Shown piece after piece: positions 25,236-32,247 of a stretch of DNA of 64,000 nt. Where the stretch lies: positions 558,001 to 622,000 of the forward strand of contig CAVVDT010000003.1 in assembly GCA_963747005.1 (NCBI GenBank). The letters run 5' to 3'. The notes under the pieces were generated by a model, which was not told where the DNA came from, did no database searches, and worked only from the letters and a program-made list of their open reading frames with translations. This stretch comes from CAVVDT01 sp963747005 (GTDB taxonomy: Bacteria > Pseudomonadota > Alphaproteobacteria > Rhizobiales > Aestuariivirgaceae). Numbering within the stretch: the stretch's first letter is position 1; each line of letters begins with the position of its first letter. The position numbers and the translations under genes are program-made.

Positions 25236-25510
25236 TCAAAATTGCACAGTGCGTCCCTTTGGCGCGTCACGCAGCCGATAGCCGTTCGGCGACGACGGTA
25301 CCCCGTGGCGTCGGCGCGCCAGAAGAAAGGCTTCGCAAGGAACGACCCGCCCAGGGCAGAGATGCCAGCTGCGTAGAGACCGAAGATGACCAGCCCCTGG
25401 AGATTGACATGGCCTCACACTTGTATGGCGGGAGTGAAGGTGGAAATGATCAGGGTATAGGCGGGAATGCACGCCGAGCAGGTCACGAGCGGCGCGACCT
25501 TGATGGTCAT
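25236..25510 (-). pseudogene. feoB (ferrous iron transporter) C-terminal remnant
   Basis: The reverse strand reads MTIKVAPLVTCSACIPAYTL, a stop, then GHVNLQGLVIFGLYAAGISA and LAKPFFWRADATGYRRR. This is the C-terminal gate region of FeoB, where APLMTCSARLPVYTL...GLVLFGLY is highly conserved. An in-frame TGA interrupts it, and both ends of the gene are missing. A degraded relic. Confidence 0.7.
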
Positions 25511-25556
25511 GCCAATTGTCGATCAGAGCTGGCAGCAATGCCAATCTGACCTGTGG

Positions 25557-25739
25557 CTATAGCCAGTTAATGCCCAGCAGCGGCAACACCCGTTGAAGGA
25601 TCGCTGCCAGGCAAATCAGCACCACGAGGAGTTTGAGAAGACTTGCCAGACGGCGCTCATTCACAAACTTATCGATGGCCCAAAAGCAGATTGCACCGAC
25701 GACGCAGACAATCAGAATGCCGATCAAGATCGAAATCAT
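25557..25739 (-). CDS. Small two-helix membrane protein (Thivi_2564-like)
   Basis: A 60-residue protein: one hydrophobic helix (ISILIGILIVCVVGAICFWA), a charged turn (DKFVNERRLASLLK) and a second helix ending LPLLGINWL. The layout and C-terminus recall the Thivi_2564 family of small membrane proteins. I chose the ATG at 25739 following AGAGAGGATTAT; an upstream extension to 25805 is basic and unlike the family. It stands alone between relics. Function unknown. Confidence 0.6.
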   Translation of the reverse strand: MISILIGILIVCVVGAICFWAIDKFVNERRLASLLKLLVVLICLAAILQRVLPLLGINWL

Positions 25740-25866
25740 AATAATCCTCTCTATTGGTGCAGTGGCGAGCCTCGGCCGACAACGCGGACAGCGCCCGAGA
25801 ACCATCGACTCTGTGCTCCGCCGACTTGTTCACTCACTTGTCAACGTGTCATTTGTCAAAACAAAC

Positions 25867-25930
25867 GGGACATCTGAGCCCGGGTTTGAAAGGAGGGCCT
25901 AGCTCGCGGTAGGTTGATGTTATGCCGCTG
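25867..25930. repeat. IS3-type element end (right-end inverted repeat)
   Basis: GGGACATCTGAGCCCGGGTT, followed by TTGATGTTATGCCGC at 25914, recurs with few changes at 28423-28484. Its inverse lies at 28339-28381. This marks the end of an IS whose body is no longer present here. Confidence 0.6.
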
Positions 25931-26072
25931 AGGGCTGGTGGCACAAGCGGTGGTTCTGGATAGTGAGTGCTCACATGTCTTAATTGTCTTGACGATGGAC
26001 ACGGACCGGCGATGTGTAGGAGATCGCCTGCCGTCAAATACGTAAACTAACGAGCCAAGGAGGAACGAGATC

Positions 26073-26318
26073 ATGGTCGAGAAGAGACCTAAGGTGGCAG
26101 CCCCGAAAACTAGCCCCACGAGCAAGCACGTTCAGCCCGACCCCAAAAACAAAGCCGCCGTTCCCCCGCGCGAACCCGTTGCTGTTGATCGACCTGGTTT
26201 CGATCTGGGTGGTTCAACCAGTAAGACGAGTGCGGGAACAGGTCTGGGCGTTGGCCAGGATGCAGCTGAAGATCGCCGCGATCGTAGCCTGCCGGGGCGC
26301 CGAGGGAAAAACACTTAA
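26073..26318 (+). CDS. Small hydrophilic hypothetical protein
   Basis: An 81-residue, proline- and charge-rich protein (MVEKRPKVAAPKTSPTSKHV) with a C-terminal half GFDLGGSTSKTSAGTGLGVG, DAAEDRRDRSLPGRRGKN that has the look of a conserved short family in rhizobia. It is predicted to be disordered. AAGGAGGAA lies 7 bases before the ATG, a near-perfect ribosome site, which supports expression. No function can be assigned. Confidence 0.6.
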   Translation: MVEKRPKVAAPKTSPTSKHVQPDPKNKAAVPPREPVAVDRPGFDLGGSTSKTSAGTGLGVGQDAAEDRRDRSLPGRRGKNT

Positions 26319-26372
26319 AGCATAGCTCGCTTGGAACGGATCGTGCCCCGTGCCGACAGCCTCGTTTTGATC

Positions 26373-27040
26373 TCACACGGGTCCACTGAAGAAAAAGGCC
26401 AGCCCGAACAGAATATAGACGCCGACGAGCAGAAGACCTTCGAGCCATGTCGTCTCACCATCACGGGCGATCGCATTGACGATGAATGCGGTTGCGGCAA
26501 TAGCGAAAAGATGCAGAGGGTTGGAGAAAACCAAATTCATCGGGCGACCCAACAGCCAGGAAATGATGACCAGAAGTGGCGCAATGACTAGCCCTACCTG
26601 GATCGCCGAACTGATACAGATACTGAGTACGAGGCCCATATTGTCCTGATGGGCAAACCAGGATGCTGCGAACAGGTCGGCGACTGTGCCGACCAATCCC
26701 AGAACGATCACACCCAGAAAGAGCGGCGAAAGATGCAGTGCGCCCGCAGTCGCGCTCAGTGCGCCTTAAACCATCTCGGCTTCGATCGCGATCATGACCG
26801 TTGCGGCAGCTATCACCACGAGAGAGGTGCCCAGGCCCCAACTGGCTGTGTCACGGGGTTCGTCGGCCGCAAACACGTCGCGATGAGTGACAAGCGTGTA
26901 GACGAGGTTGGCGACGTACAGGACGAGCAGCACAACCGATGCACCCAGGCTCAGCTCTTCATCGGTAACCTGTAGATCGGCAGCATGTCCGCCCATGCGG
27001 CCCGTGTAACAACCCATACACGCCGCGTGCAATGCATTGC
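26373..27040 (-). pseudogene. Calcium/cation-proton antiporter, C-terminal half with internal stop
   Basis: The frame carries LSLGASVVLLVLYVANLVYT and an acidic membrane segment, AIEAEMV, then a TAA at about 26766. It continues in the same frame as GALSATAGALHL...FLGVIVLGLVGTVADLFAASW with the C-terminal helices of a CaCA-family exchanger. The N-terminal half with the first alpha repeat is absent. Truncation plus a nonsense codon make this a relic. Confidence 0.75.
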
Positions 27041-27206
27041 TAAAGGCAGCCAAGTCGCAAGGCAATCTGAACAGGCCGCCTCGGAAAAGATAGTCACTGC
27101 CGCCAGACTGCCGGTTCTGGGATCGGGCAAGACCGACTATTTGGCGGTCAAGGCACTGGCGGAAACTGAACGGGAAGTGGCGATGCCCGCACCACAGAAG
27201 CGCCGT

Positions 27207-27983
27207 TCAATCCTCGGACGTTGCAAACAGGCACTGCATGTCCGGAACGGTGACATGGCGATTGTTCTCGACATCGATGATCCTGTCCTGTCTTAACCGG
27301 CTGAATTGTCGGCTCACCGTCTCGATGGTCAGGCCCAGAAAGTCCGCCATTTCGGCGCGGGTCAGCGGTAGATCAAAAGTCACCGACCTGCCCGAGCGCG
27401 CCTGCATCGGCGAGACATTCGGGACATGTGTGGCGATCATGTAGAGCAGCGATGCCACTCTCTCGCGTGCCGACTTGCGCCCGTTGGCCAGCAGCCAGTC
27501 ACGTGCCTCGTCAAGTTCGCGAAGCGTCTGCTGGAAAAGCTGACGTTCAAGCTCGGGGTGGCGCTTGACCATATCTTCCAGCACGGTGCGAGGAAATGTG
27601 CAGACCTCGACATCACTCACCGCCTCCGCCGATAGCCGGTTTTGGTGACCGAACGGGCGACCGACGAAATCGGGCGGAAACAGCAGGCCGACGATCTGCT
27701 GGCGCCCGTCCGCCAGCATCTTTACCAGCTTGACCACGCCCACCTGGAGATTGGCATAGACGACCGCCTCCTCGCCATCGGCCTGAAGTGTCTGCCCGGC
27801 CATGAAGCGTCGATTAGACGTGCGTCTTGCAAGTTCGTGTAAGTGGTGATCCTCGAGCGCCCCGCAAATACCATGATGACGTGCAGGGCAGGCCGCGCAC
27901 AAATCCGGTATAGGCATTGTCCTCGCACTATTGCAGCGCGCCTCTGCGGTATTGGCATTTTCAACCAGTCTGAGCGCCCGCAT
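27207..27983 (-). CDS. fnrN: FnrN-type oxygen-responsive Crp/Fnr regulator
   Basis: About 258 residues. The N-terminus carries the cysteine cluster CAACPARHHGIC (C-x2-C-x7-C) and a fourth cysteine (VEVCTFPR), as in [4Fe-4S] FNR proteins that lose DNA binding in oxygen. A cyclic-nucleotide-binding-like barrel follows (QTLQADGEEAVVYANLQVG), then the DNA-binding domain LTRAEMADFLGLTIETVSRQ, whose E-x-x-S-R recognition helix is the FNR type that reads TTGA-N6-TCAA. Start uncertain: ATG 27983 is used here, but the frame is open to a TTG at 28058. A 16-bp motif lies upstream at 28141-28158. Likely master switch for the FNR-box genes in this window. Confidence 0.88.
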   Translation of the reverse strand: MRALRLVENANTAEARCNSARTMPIPDLCAACPARHHGICGALEDHHLHELARRTSNRRFMAGQTLQADGEEAVVYANLQVGVVKLVKMLADGRQQIVGLLFPPDFVGRPFGHQNRLSAEAVSDVEVCTFPRTVLEDMVKRHPELERQLFQQTLRELDEARDWLLANGRKSARERVASLLYMIATHVPNVSPMQARSGRSVTFDLPLTRAEMADFLGLTIETVSRQFSRLRQDRIIDVENNRHVTVPDMQCLFATSED

Positions 27984-28140
27984 ATCATTCCACTTGAGCA
28001 TCAACCAAAAAGGGTTGTGTGAGCCTGACTTCCCATTCGTCGTTTCGGAAAGCACCAAAACGCCCTGAACGCAGACCGGGATCTACTCGCCAACCACAGG
28101 GGTAATCCTGCGACTAGATTAACGGATGCTGAAGTTCAGA

Positions 28141-28158
28141 CTGTACAATATTGCTCAC
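28141..28158 (-). promoter_or_regulatory. 16-bp palindrome motif, copy 2 (upstream of fnrN)
   Basis: On the - strand GTGAGCAATATTGTACAG; 15 of 16 positions of TGAGCA-N4-TGCACA fit. It points toward fnrN. Confidence 0.55.
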
Positions 28159-28234
28159 ATTCGGCTGCCTGCCGATCACCGACGGTTGGGGCGGAATGGC
28201 AAAATGAACACCATTGGCAAGCCGCTGAAAACAC

Positions 28235-28381
28235 CGTGGGGTCTGGCGGCGGATGTCCTTGATCGTCCTCTCGGCCTGTCGGCCGCATCCTTCATGCTTA
28301 CGGATTTCTGTCACATCTGCACTCCTTGGTGGTTACGATGAGCCAGAAATCCTCCGTTCCGAAAACACCTCAAAATGTCCC
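28235..28381 (-). mobile_element. IS3-family left end with orfA start
   Basis: Reading leftward from 28381: an inverted repeat (GGGACATTTTGAGG..., to 28339), then AAGGAG and a GTG beginning MTEIRKHEGCGRQAERTIKD, a typical IS3-family OrfA start. After IRRQTPR the match ends, so the transposase is truncated at about 28235. Confidence 0.65.
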
Positions 28382-28422
28382 AAAGGCGCTGGCGTCAGAC
28401 AATGTCCGTCGTCAGAGCAATC

Positions 28423-28484
28423 GGGACATCTGAGCCTTGGTTTGAACGGAGGTTCTGGCTCACTGTGGTTTGATGTTATGCCGC
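28423..28484. repeat. Second IS3-type right end
   Basis: GGGACATCTGAGCCTTGGTT, then GAACGGAGGTTCTGGCTCA, the inverse of the 28339-28381 repeat and a direct copy of 25867-25930. The two ends are separated by only 41 bases. Confidence 0.6.
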
Positions 28485-28620
28485 CGCGGACTGATCGGCG
28501 AACCGGCGCCGGCCCATGAAGCCAGCGGCGAAGGGGTGGTGGTCAACCCTGTCCTTGAGTCGGCGCACCGATCCAATTTCGAGATAAAGCCGAAGCAATT
28601 GCGAACCGTGGATGGTTGGG
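28478..28620 (-). pseudogene. Serine recombinase fragment joined to an IS tail
   Basis: The reverse strand reads LLRLYLEIGSVRRLKDRVD, which aligns with LFRLYLEIGSVRKLKERVD of the recombinase at 51339-53030 (about residue 190-205). It is followed by HHPFAAGFMGRRRFADQSAA, apparently a transposase C-terminus at the IS end. A mosaic scar. Confidence 0.65.
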
Positions 28621-28633
28621 CCAACCTCCTCAA

Positions 28634-28651
28634 GTGAGCAATTCTGCACAG
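28634..28651 (+). promoter_or_regulatory. 16-bp palindrome motif, copy 3
   Basis: GTGAGCAATTCTGCACAG, perfect match. It lies 99 bases before the FNR box at 28733 and 142 before the 28794 gene. Confidence 0.6.
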
Positions 28652-28732
28652 ACCCGGCTCGCATCCTCAGTCTATCGTGCAACCGCAAAGTGGCATCGGC
28701 ACAGTCGGCATATCATTTCTAAAGATGTGTGT

Positions 28733-28746
28733 TGATTTGGCTCAAG
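28733..28746 (+). promoter_or_regulatory. FNR box upstream of the 28794 gene
   Basis: TTGATTTGGCTCAA; a TGATAT -10-like hexamer follows after 24 bases, and the start codon lies 47 bases downstream of the box. Confidence 0.75.
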
Positions 28747-28793
28747 CCGAGACCGTCGTGGAAGCCTAAGTGATATCCATGTAAGGTACCAAG

Positions 28794-28985
28794 ATGCCCA
28801 GATCGATTGCACACACCGCGTCTGCAAGGTTGACGTCAGGCGGATCACATTTGCAGCCGGCGAAGAGCGCTGTGAACCCTTATGCGGATGCCACGTTCCT
28901 ATACGAAGCGCTGTTCGGACTGATCGCTGCCATGTCCGTTAGCGGCGCAATTGCAGCATATCTAGCAGCGTCATCATTCCAATAG
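28794..28985 (+). CDS. Small single-helix membrane protein, FNR-box cassette copy A
   Basis: A 63-residue protein: a basic N-terminus (MPRSIAHTASARL) and one C-terminal membrane helix, FLYEALFGLIAAMSVSGAIA. A paralogue at 34085-34273 shares the N-terminus, the KSAV..YAD linker and the helix. The two also share a 160-base upstream segment with the 16-bp motif and an FNR box. Such conservation of promoter plus gene argues that this tiny frame is real. Predicted to be induced at low oxygen. Function unknown. Confidence 0.65.
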   Translation: MPRSIAHTASARLTSGGSHLQPAKSAVNPYADATFLYEALFGLIAAMSVSGAIAAYLAASSFQ

Positions 28986-29059
28986 GGCCCGATGACCCCC
29001 ATCGAGGCAGGTTGGCCGGCGTGGTTGTGGCTTCGACAATTTTATTTGAAGGACTCAAA

Positions 29060-29323
29060 ATGTGCATTTCGAAGCAAGCTTTGCTCACCACCGGTGCCGG
29101 CCTGGCGCTCTCCATATTCGCGCTCGCGACATTGGGTCTCGCGAAGGCTGCCCAAGCTCAGATGAACGGGCCGGGTCAAGACAACGGCGCTGGCATGATG
29201 GGCGGACAGTGGGGATGGGGAATGGGGAATGGAATGGGCGGATTCGGAGTGATCGGCGTGCTTGCACTCGCTCTGGTCGTCCTGGGCATAGCGGTCATGG
29301 CGTTCCGTCGCCGTACGCCGTAA
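29060..29323 (+). CDS. Small Gly/Met-rich membrane protein
   Basis: An 87-residue protein with an N-terminal hydrophobic signal (GAGLALSIFALATLGLAKAA, AQA cleavage-like site), a glycine-methionine-tryptophan stretch (GMMGGQWGWGMGNGMGG) and a C-terminal membrane helix ending MAFRRRTP. The layout is like small bacterial proteins that usually have a C-terminal SHOCT domain, here absent. Methionine-rich loops can bind copper, but that is a guess. The start at 29060 follows a weak ribosome site (GAAGGA). It precedes a DUF302 gene by 40 bases. Confidence 0.6.
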   Translation: MCISKQALLTTGAGLALSIFALATLGLAKAAQAQMNGPGQDNGAGMMGGQWGWGMGNGMGGFGVIGVLALALVVLGIAVMAFRRRTP

Positions 29324-29363
29324 GCCTAATTTTCCGCCGTGTTCCCGGCGTCTTGGAGGTCAA

Positions 29364-29750
29364 ATGAAATACTATATCGCCAGAACTGTGAGCGGTGACT
29401 TCGCCGCTGTCGTCGAACGCACTATCGAGGCGCTCAAAGCCGAGGGATTTGGCGTGCTGACAGATATCGATGTCAGAGCGACGATGAAGAAAAAGCTCGA
29501 CCTCGAATTCCGGGACTATCGAATCCTCGGCGCCTGCAATCCCCCACTGGCGCATCAGGCGCTGAGCGCCGACGACAAGATCGGCACAATGCTGCCGTGC
29601 AATGTGATTGTGCAGGATATCGGCGGCGGCCGCATTGAAGTTGCCGCCATCGACCCGGCCATTTCCATGGCGCAAGTCGGGAACGCGAAGCTCAAGACAA
29701 TCGCCGAAGCCGTTACCGGCAAACTGAAGCGGGTTATCGACGCGATCTAG
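29364..29750 (+). CDS. DUF302 family protein
   Basis: A 128-residue protein of the DUF302 fold. It has the ALKAEGFGVLTDIDVRATMK segment, LGACNPPLAHQALSADDKIG and the closing block LPCNVIVQDIGGGRIEVAAI. These match the family's conserved P-P-A and LPC-V features. Members are small alpha/beta cytoplasmic proteins of unknown role, often near heavy-metal or anaerobic genes. An ATG with GGAGG 7 bases upstream. Looks intact; may be co-transcribed with the Gly/Met-rich gene. Confidence 0.85.
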   Translation: MKYYIARTVSGDFAAVVERTIEALKAEGFGVLTDIDVRATMKKKLDLEFRDYRILGACNPPLAHQALSADDKIGTMLPCNVIVQDIGGGRIEVAAIDPAISMAQVGNAKLKTIAEAVTGKLKRVIDAI

Positions 29751-29853
29751 CAATTGCGCCAGTCGAAGCGAGCCGGCTCGGTGACGTGATGCCCGGAAAA
29801 ACGGATCAGTTGAACCAGATCTTTGGTCCGAAGCATTCAAAGGGGGATGCCCC

Positions 29854-30368
29854 GTGAAACCGATCGAGGTCACCTATTTCTCCGACGTGCTTTGCATCTG
29901 GGCCTATTCTTCGCAAGCTGCATCGACGCATTGTAGAAGAAGCACGACCATACCATCCGAATCCGCCATCGCTTCTGTTCTGTCTTCGGCGATACCGAAC
30001 AGAAGAACGCCTCTACCTGGAAGGATCTTGGTGCATACGCCGGCTTCAATGCGCACTTGCTGGAAGTGGCGAAACGCTTTCCGCATCTCGAAGTTCACCG
30101 CGAACTATGGATAAAGACGCGACCGCCGACATCATCGAGTGCACACTTGTTCATGAAGTCGGTTGAGCGATCGCTTGGCGAACGACCGGAGCAAACACAG
30201 CTATCATCGTTCGATGTCTTCGCGACCGTACTTCATGCCTTCCGCACGGCATTTTTTCGTGATTACCGCGATATCGCAAGATGGGAAGTGCAATGCGAAA
30301 TCGCCGAGCCGCTGGGCGTGGATATTGCCGCAATCGAGCAGTGCATTCGTTATAACCCTCCGGCGTAG
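29854..30368 (+). pseudogene. DsbA/FrnE-like oxidoreductase, frameshifted and truncated
   Basis: Starts MKPIEVTYFSDVLCIWAY, the FrnE-type thioredoxin-fold start. It then shifts frame to read RIRHRFCSVFGDTEQKNAST and WKDLGAYAGFNAHLLEVAKR. The last frame (HLEVHRELWIKTRPPTSSSA ... WEVQCEIAEPLGVDIAAIEQ) ends at 30368. The C-terminal third is missing, cut where an IS66 remnant begins. At least two frameshifts; a relic. Confidence 0.8.
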
Positions 30369-30401
30369 GCCGTCTGCCGCATTCGTGGCACCTGCTGCTA
30401 T

Positions 30402-30429
30402 CTGTCCTTATGGACAGCCATAAGGACAG
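30402..30429. repeat. Inverted repeat over the tnpA start codon
   Basis: CTGTCCTTATGG (30402-30413) pairs with CCATAAGGACAG (30418-30429) around a 4-base loop. The ATG of tnpA (30410) lies in the left arm, so an RNA hairpin would hide the start. Confidence 0.7.
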
Positions 30430-30814
30430 ACCTCAGGTTTCACGACTGGAGATTGTCGAGACGGGTCGGCGTCGCCGGTGGAGTGATGCGGAGAAGCTGC
30501 GGATTGTCGAGGAGAGCTTTGCCGGTCGTCGGCTGGTATCGGCGACGGCGCGGCGGCACGCGATATCGCGCTCGCTGCTGATGACGTGGCGGCGGGCATA
30601 TCGGGAGGGTCGGCTCGGACCTGACGTGGTGCCAAGCATGTGGCCGGTGACTGTCGTAGCGCAAGCGCCGGCTGGGTTGCCGGCAACGATGTCAACCCTG
30701 ACGCGGCCGGCCGGCGCGATGGAGATCGTGCTGGCGAACGGGCGCCGGATCATTGTCGGGGCCGACGTGGACGCCGCGGCGCTGTCGCGAATTGCGGCGG
30801 CGCTGGAATGTTAA
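30410..30814 (+). CDS. tnpA: IS66 accessory protein TnpA (second, truncated IS66)
   Basis: A 134-residue TnpA with the helix-turn-helix RRRRWSDAEKLRIVEESFAG, SATARRHAISRSLLMTWRRAYRE and the C-terminal MEIVLANGRRIIVGADVDAA. It is complete and differs strongly from the copy at 700-1365, so this is another IS66 subgroup. It overlaps tnpB by one base (TAATG). No terminal repeats comparable to the first IS66 were found, and tnpB is cut short, so this element is dead. Confidence 0.8.
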   Translation: MDSHKDRPQVSRLEIVETGRRRRWSDAEKLRIVEESFAGRRLVSATARRHAISRSLLMTWRRAYREGRLGPDVVPSMWPVTVVAQAPAGLPATMSTLTRPAGAMEIVLANGRRIIVGADVDAAALSRIAAALEC

Positions 30815-30935
30815 TGATTGCGATCCCTGCTGGCGTGCATGTGTGGCTGGCCGGCGGCATCACCGACATGCGGCGGGGCATGAACGGCCTGGCATTGCAG
30901 GTGCAAGAGGCGCTTGCGCGCAGCCAGCCAATACG
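30814..30935 (+). pseudogene. tnpB: IS66 tnpB, 5' fragment
   Basis: MIAIPAGVHVWLAGGITDMR followed by RGMNGLALQVQEALARSQP is the start of TnpB. The match ends near 30935, well before the FRGR and EGIDWR motifs, and the frame then runs into unrelated sequence. Confidence 0.8.
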
Positions 30936-30982
30936 GCTGACGAAGTGGGTTTCCCGATGCACACGAAGGCGGCTCATCTTAG

Positions 30983-31108
30983 TCAATTCCCGTCAATGCA
31001 GCGCTGCCACGGCAACGCAAGGATCACAACGATAATCACGATTGTGCCGATAATGCCAAAGCCGCCCGAAAGAAGCCAATCTGCATCTTCCCCGGGGAGC
31101 ATCCTCAT
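30983..31108 (-). CDS. Possible small membrane protein
   Basis: A 41-codon frame with one hydrophobic helix (GGFGIIGTIVIIVVILALPW). The composition resembles the C-terminal part of the small Gly-rich membrane proteins such as the one at 33782-33946. No convincing ribosome site and no close paralogue in the window, so it may be a relic or chance frame. Confidence 0.3.
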   Translation of the reverse strand: MRMLPGEDADWLLSGGFGIIGTIVIIVVILALPWQRCIDGN

Positions 31109-31138
31109 ACAAGATCGGCGAGCGGTCGCGCCGTTGAG

Positions 31139-31152
31139 TTGACCTGCATCAA
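31139..31152 (+). promoter_or_regulatory. FNR box upstream of the 31224 gene
   Basis: TTGACCTGCATCAA followed after 22 bases by TTTATT, matching class II FNR promoter spacing for the + strand; box centre 78 bases before the ATG. Confidence 0.65.
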
Positions 31153-31223
31153 CGCAACACCCAAAGCAATGCAATTTATTGACGAGAGTTTCTGCGTTCA
31201 CAATCAACGCAACCGAGGATCAG

Positions 31224-31871
31224 ATGACGGTTCGGTGGGCCATCGTCGGCGCCGTGATCGGCGCCATATTGGGTAGCATATTCACCGCGGGAACGATGTT
31301 GTACACATCGACGAAAGGCCGACAGGAAACGACCGCGCGTGAACTCCTCTCTGAAGTGATCGTCCTGGCATCGTTGCAGGAAGGCTGGCTGCTTCAGGGC
31401 GAAGGGAGCCAGACAGCAAAGTTGTCCGATCATCCGGGGCTTTCGGAAACGCAGAGCGGCTCCGGCCTCTGGCTCCTGCCGGTGGAAATCAGGGCCATTC
31501 TGGACGAGGCCCAATGGAATTCTCCGCCAGATCAGGACTACGGCTTCATGCAGGGGCGGCGGGCCCGGATTGTCAGGAATGAGATCAAACCCGGCGCTCC
31601 ACCTTCATACTCGGGCCTTTCCGAAAGCCATTTTCCCGCGCTTATCAGCATAGCCGGAATGCAGGAGCTGTGCGCCTGGATCGAGCGTGTGCAGATTGCC
31701 TATAATGGCGGGGCGCTGACAGATCGCGGGCTTGCATCACTGAGGCCCTATCTGGTGCCTCTGGCTCAGGAAGATCGAGTGAATGTGCTTCGTGTCCTGT
31801 TGTCTCCCGATGCACGAAAGTTCCTCGCCGGGATTCGCACACGGTGGGACAAGAAGCTGATCGCAGATTAG
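31224..31871 (+). CDS. Membrane-anchored hypothetical protein
   Basis: A 215-residue protein with one N-terminal membrane helix (WAIVGAVIGAILGSIFTAGT) and a soluble remainder with several proline-rich turns (WNSPPDQDYGF; KPGAPPSYSGL) and a helical C-terminus (VNVLRVLLSPDARKFLAGIR). I do not recognise the family. The ATG at 31224 follows GAGGATCAG; the frame is open to 31179. The FNR-type promoter at 31139 suggests induction at low oxygen. Confidence 0.55.
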   Translation: MTVRWAIVGAVIGAILGSIFTAGTMLYTSTKGRQETTARELLSEVIVLASLQEGWLLQGEGSQTAKLSDHPGLSETQSGSGLWLLPVEIRAILDEAQWNSPPDQDYGFMQGRRARIVRNEIKPGAPPSYSGLSESHFPALISIAGMQELCAWIERVQIAYNGGALTDRGLASLRPYLVPLAQEDRVNVLRVLLSPDARKFLAGIRTRWDKKLIAD

Positions 31872-31972
31872 CGCGTTGACCGCTTATGCCAAATGCACAG
31901 TCATGTGGAAACGACCGGCTCCATGCGGTCAATAATTCGCGCAGCGTACGGCAGGGGGCGGCGCGAGTCAGG

Positions 31973-32200
31973 ATGCTTGCATTTGCTGCGGCCGCGCTGG
32001 CGCTGCTGGTGATGCCCGCGCACGCCGCGGGAGAGAAGCGCGAGCGCATTCCCGCCGGGTGCCGGGAACTGGCCGATCGGGTAGGGCTTCCCATGACGTT
32101 AACCCAGGCCCAGGCAATACGCGCCATTGCATACGTCAGGCAAATGGACGCCGACGACCCGGCAGTGCGGCGCTGCCTCGTGGCGATCCGCCGGCGTTAG
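31973..32200 (+). CDS. Small secreted hypothetical protein
   Basis: A 75-residue protein with a signal peptide (MLAFAAAALALLVMPAHAAG) and a mature part with two cysteines (AGCRELADR; RRCLVAIRR), perhaps forming a disulfide. The ATG at 31973 has GCGAGTCAGG upstream; the frame is open further back to 31886 but without a signal. No family recognised. Confidence 0.5.
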   Translation: MLAFAAAALALLVMPAHAAGEKRERIPAGCRELADRVGLPMTLTQAQAIRAIAYVRQMDADDPAVRRCLVAIRRR

Positions 32201-32247
32201 AGCCGGGGGGCGCCTGGCCCCCCGCGACGTGGTGCTGGCTCGCTCGA

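Noticed and set aside
25227..25244. CTGTTCAAAATTGCACAG as an eleventh copy of the 16-bp motif
   Set aside because: The left half-site is wrong at several positions and it lies within FeoB-derived sequence; no gene follows at a fitting distance.
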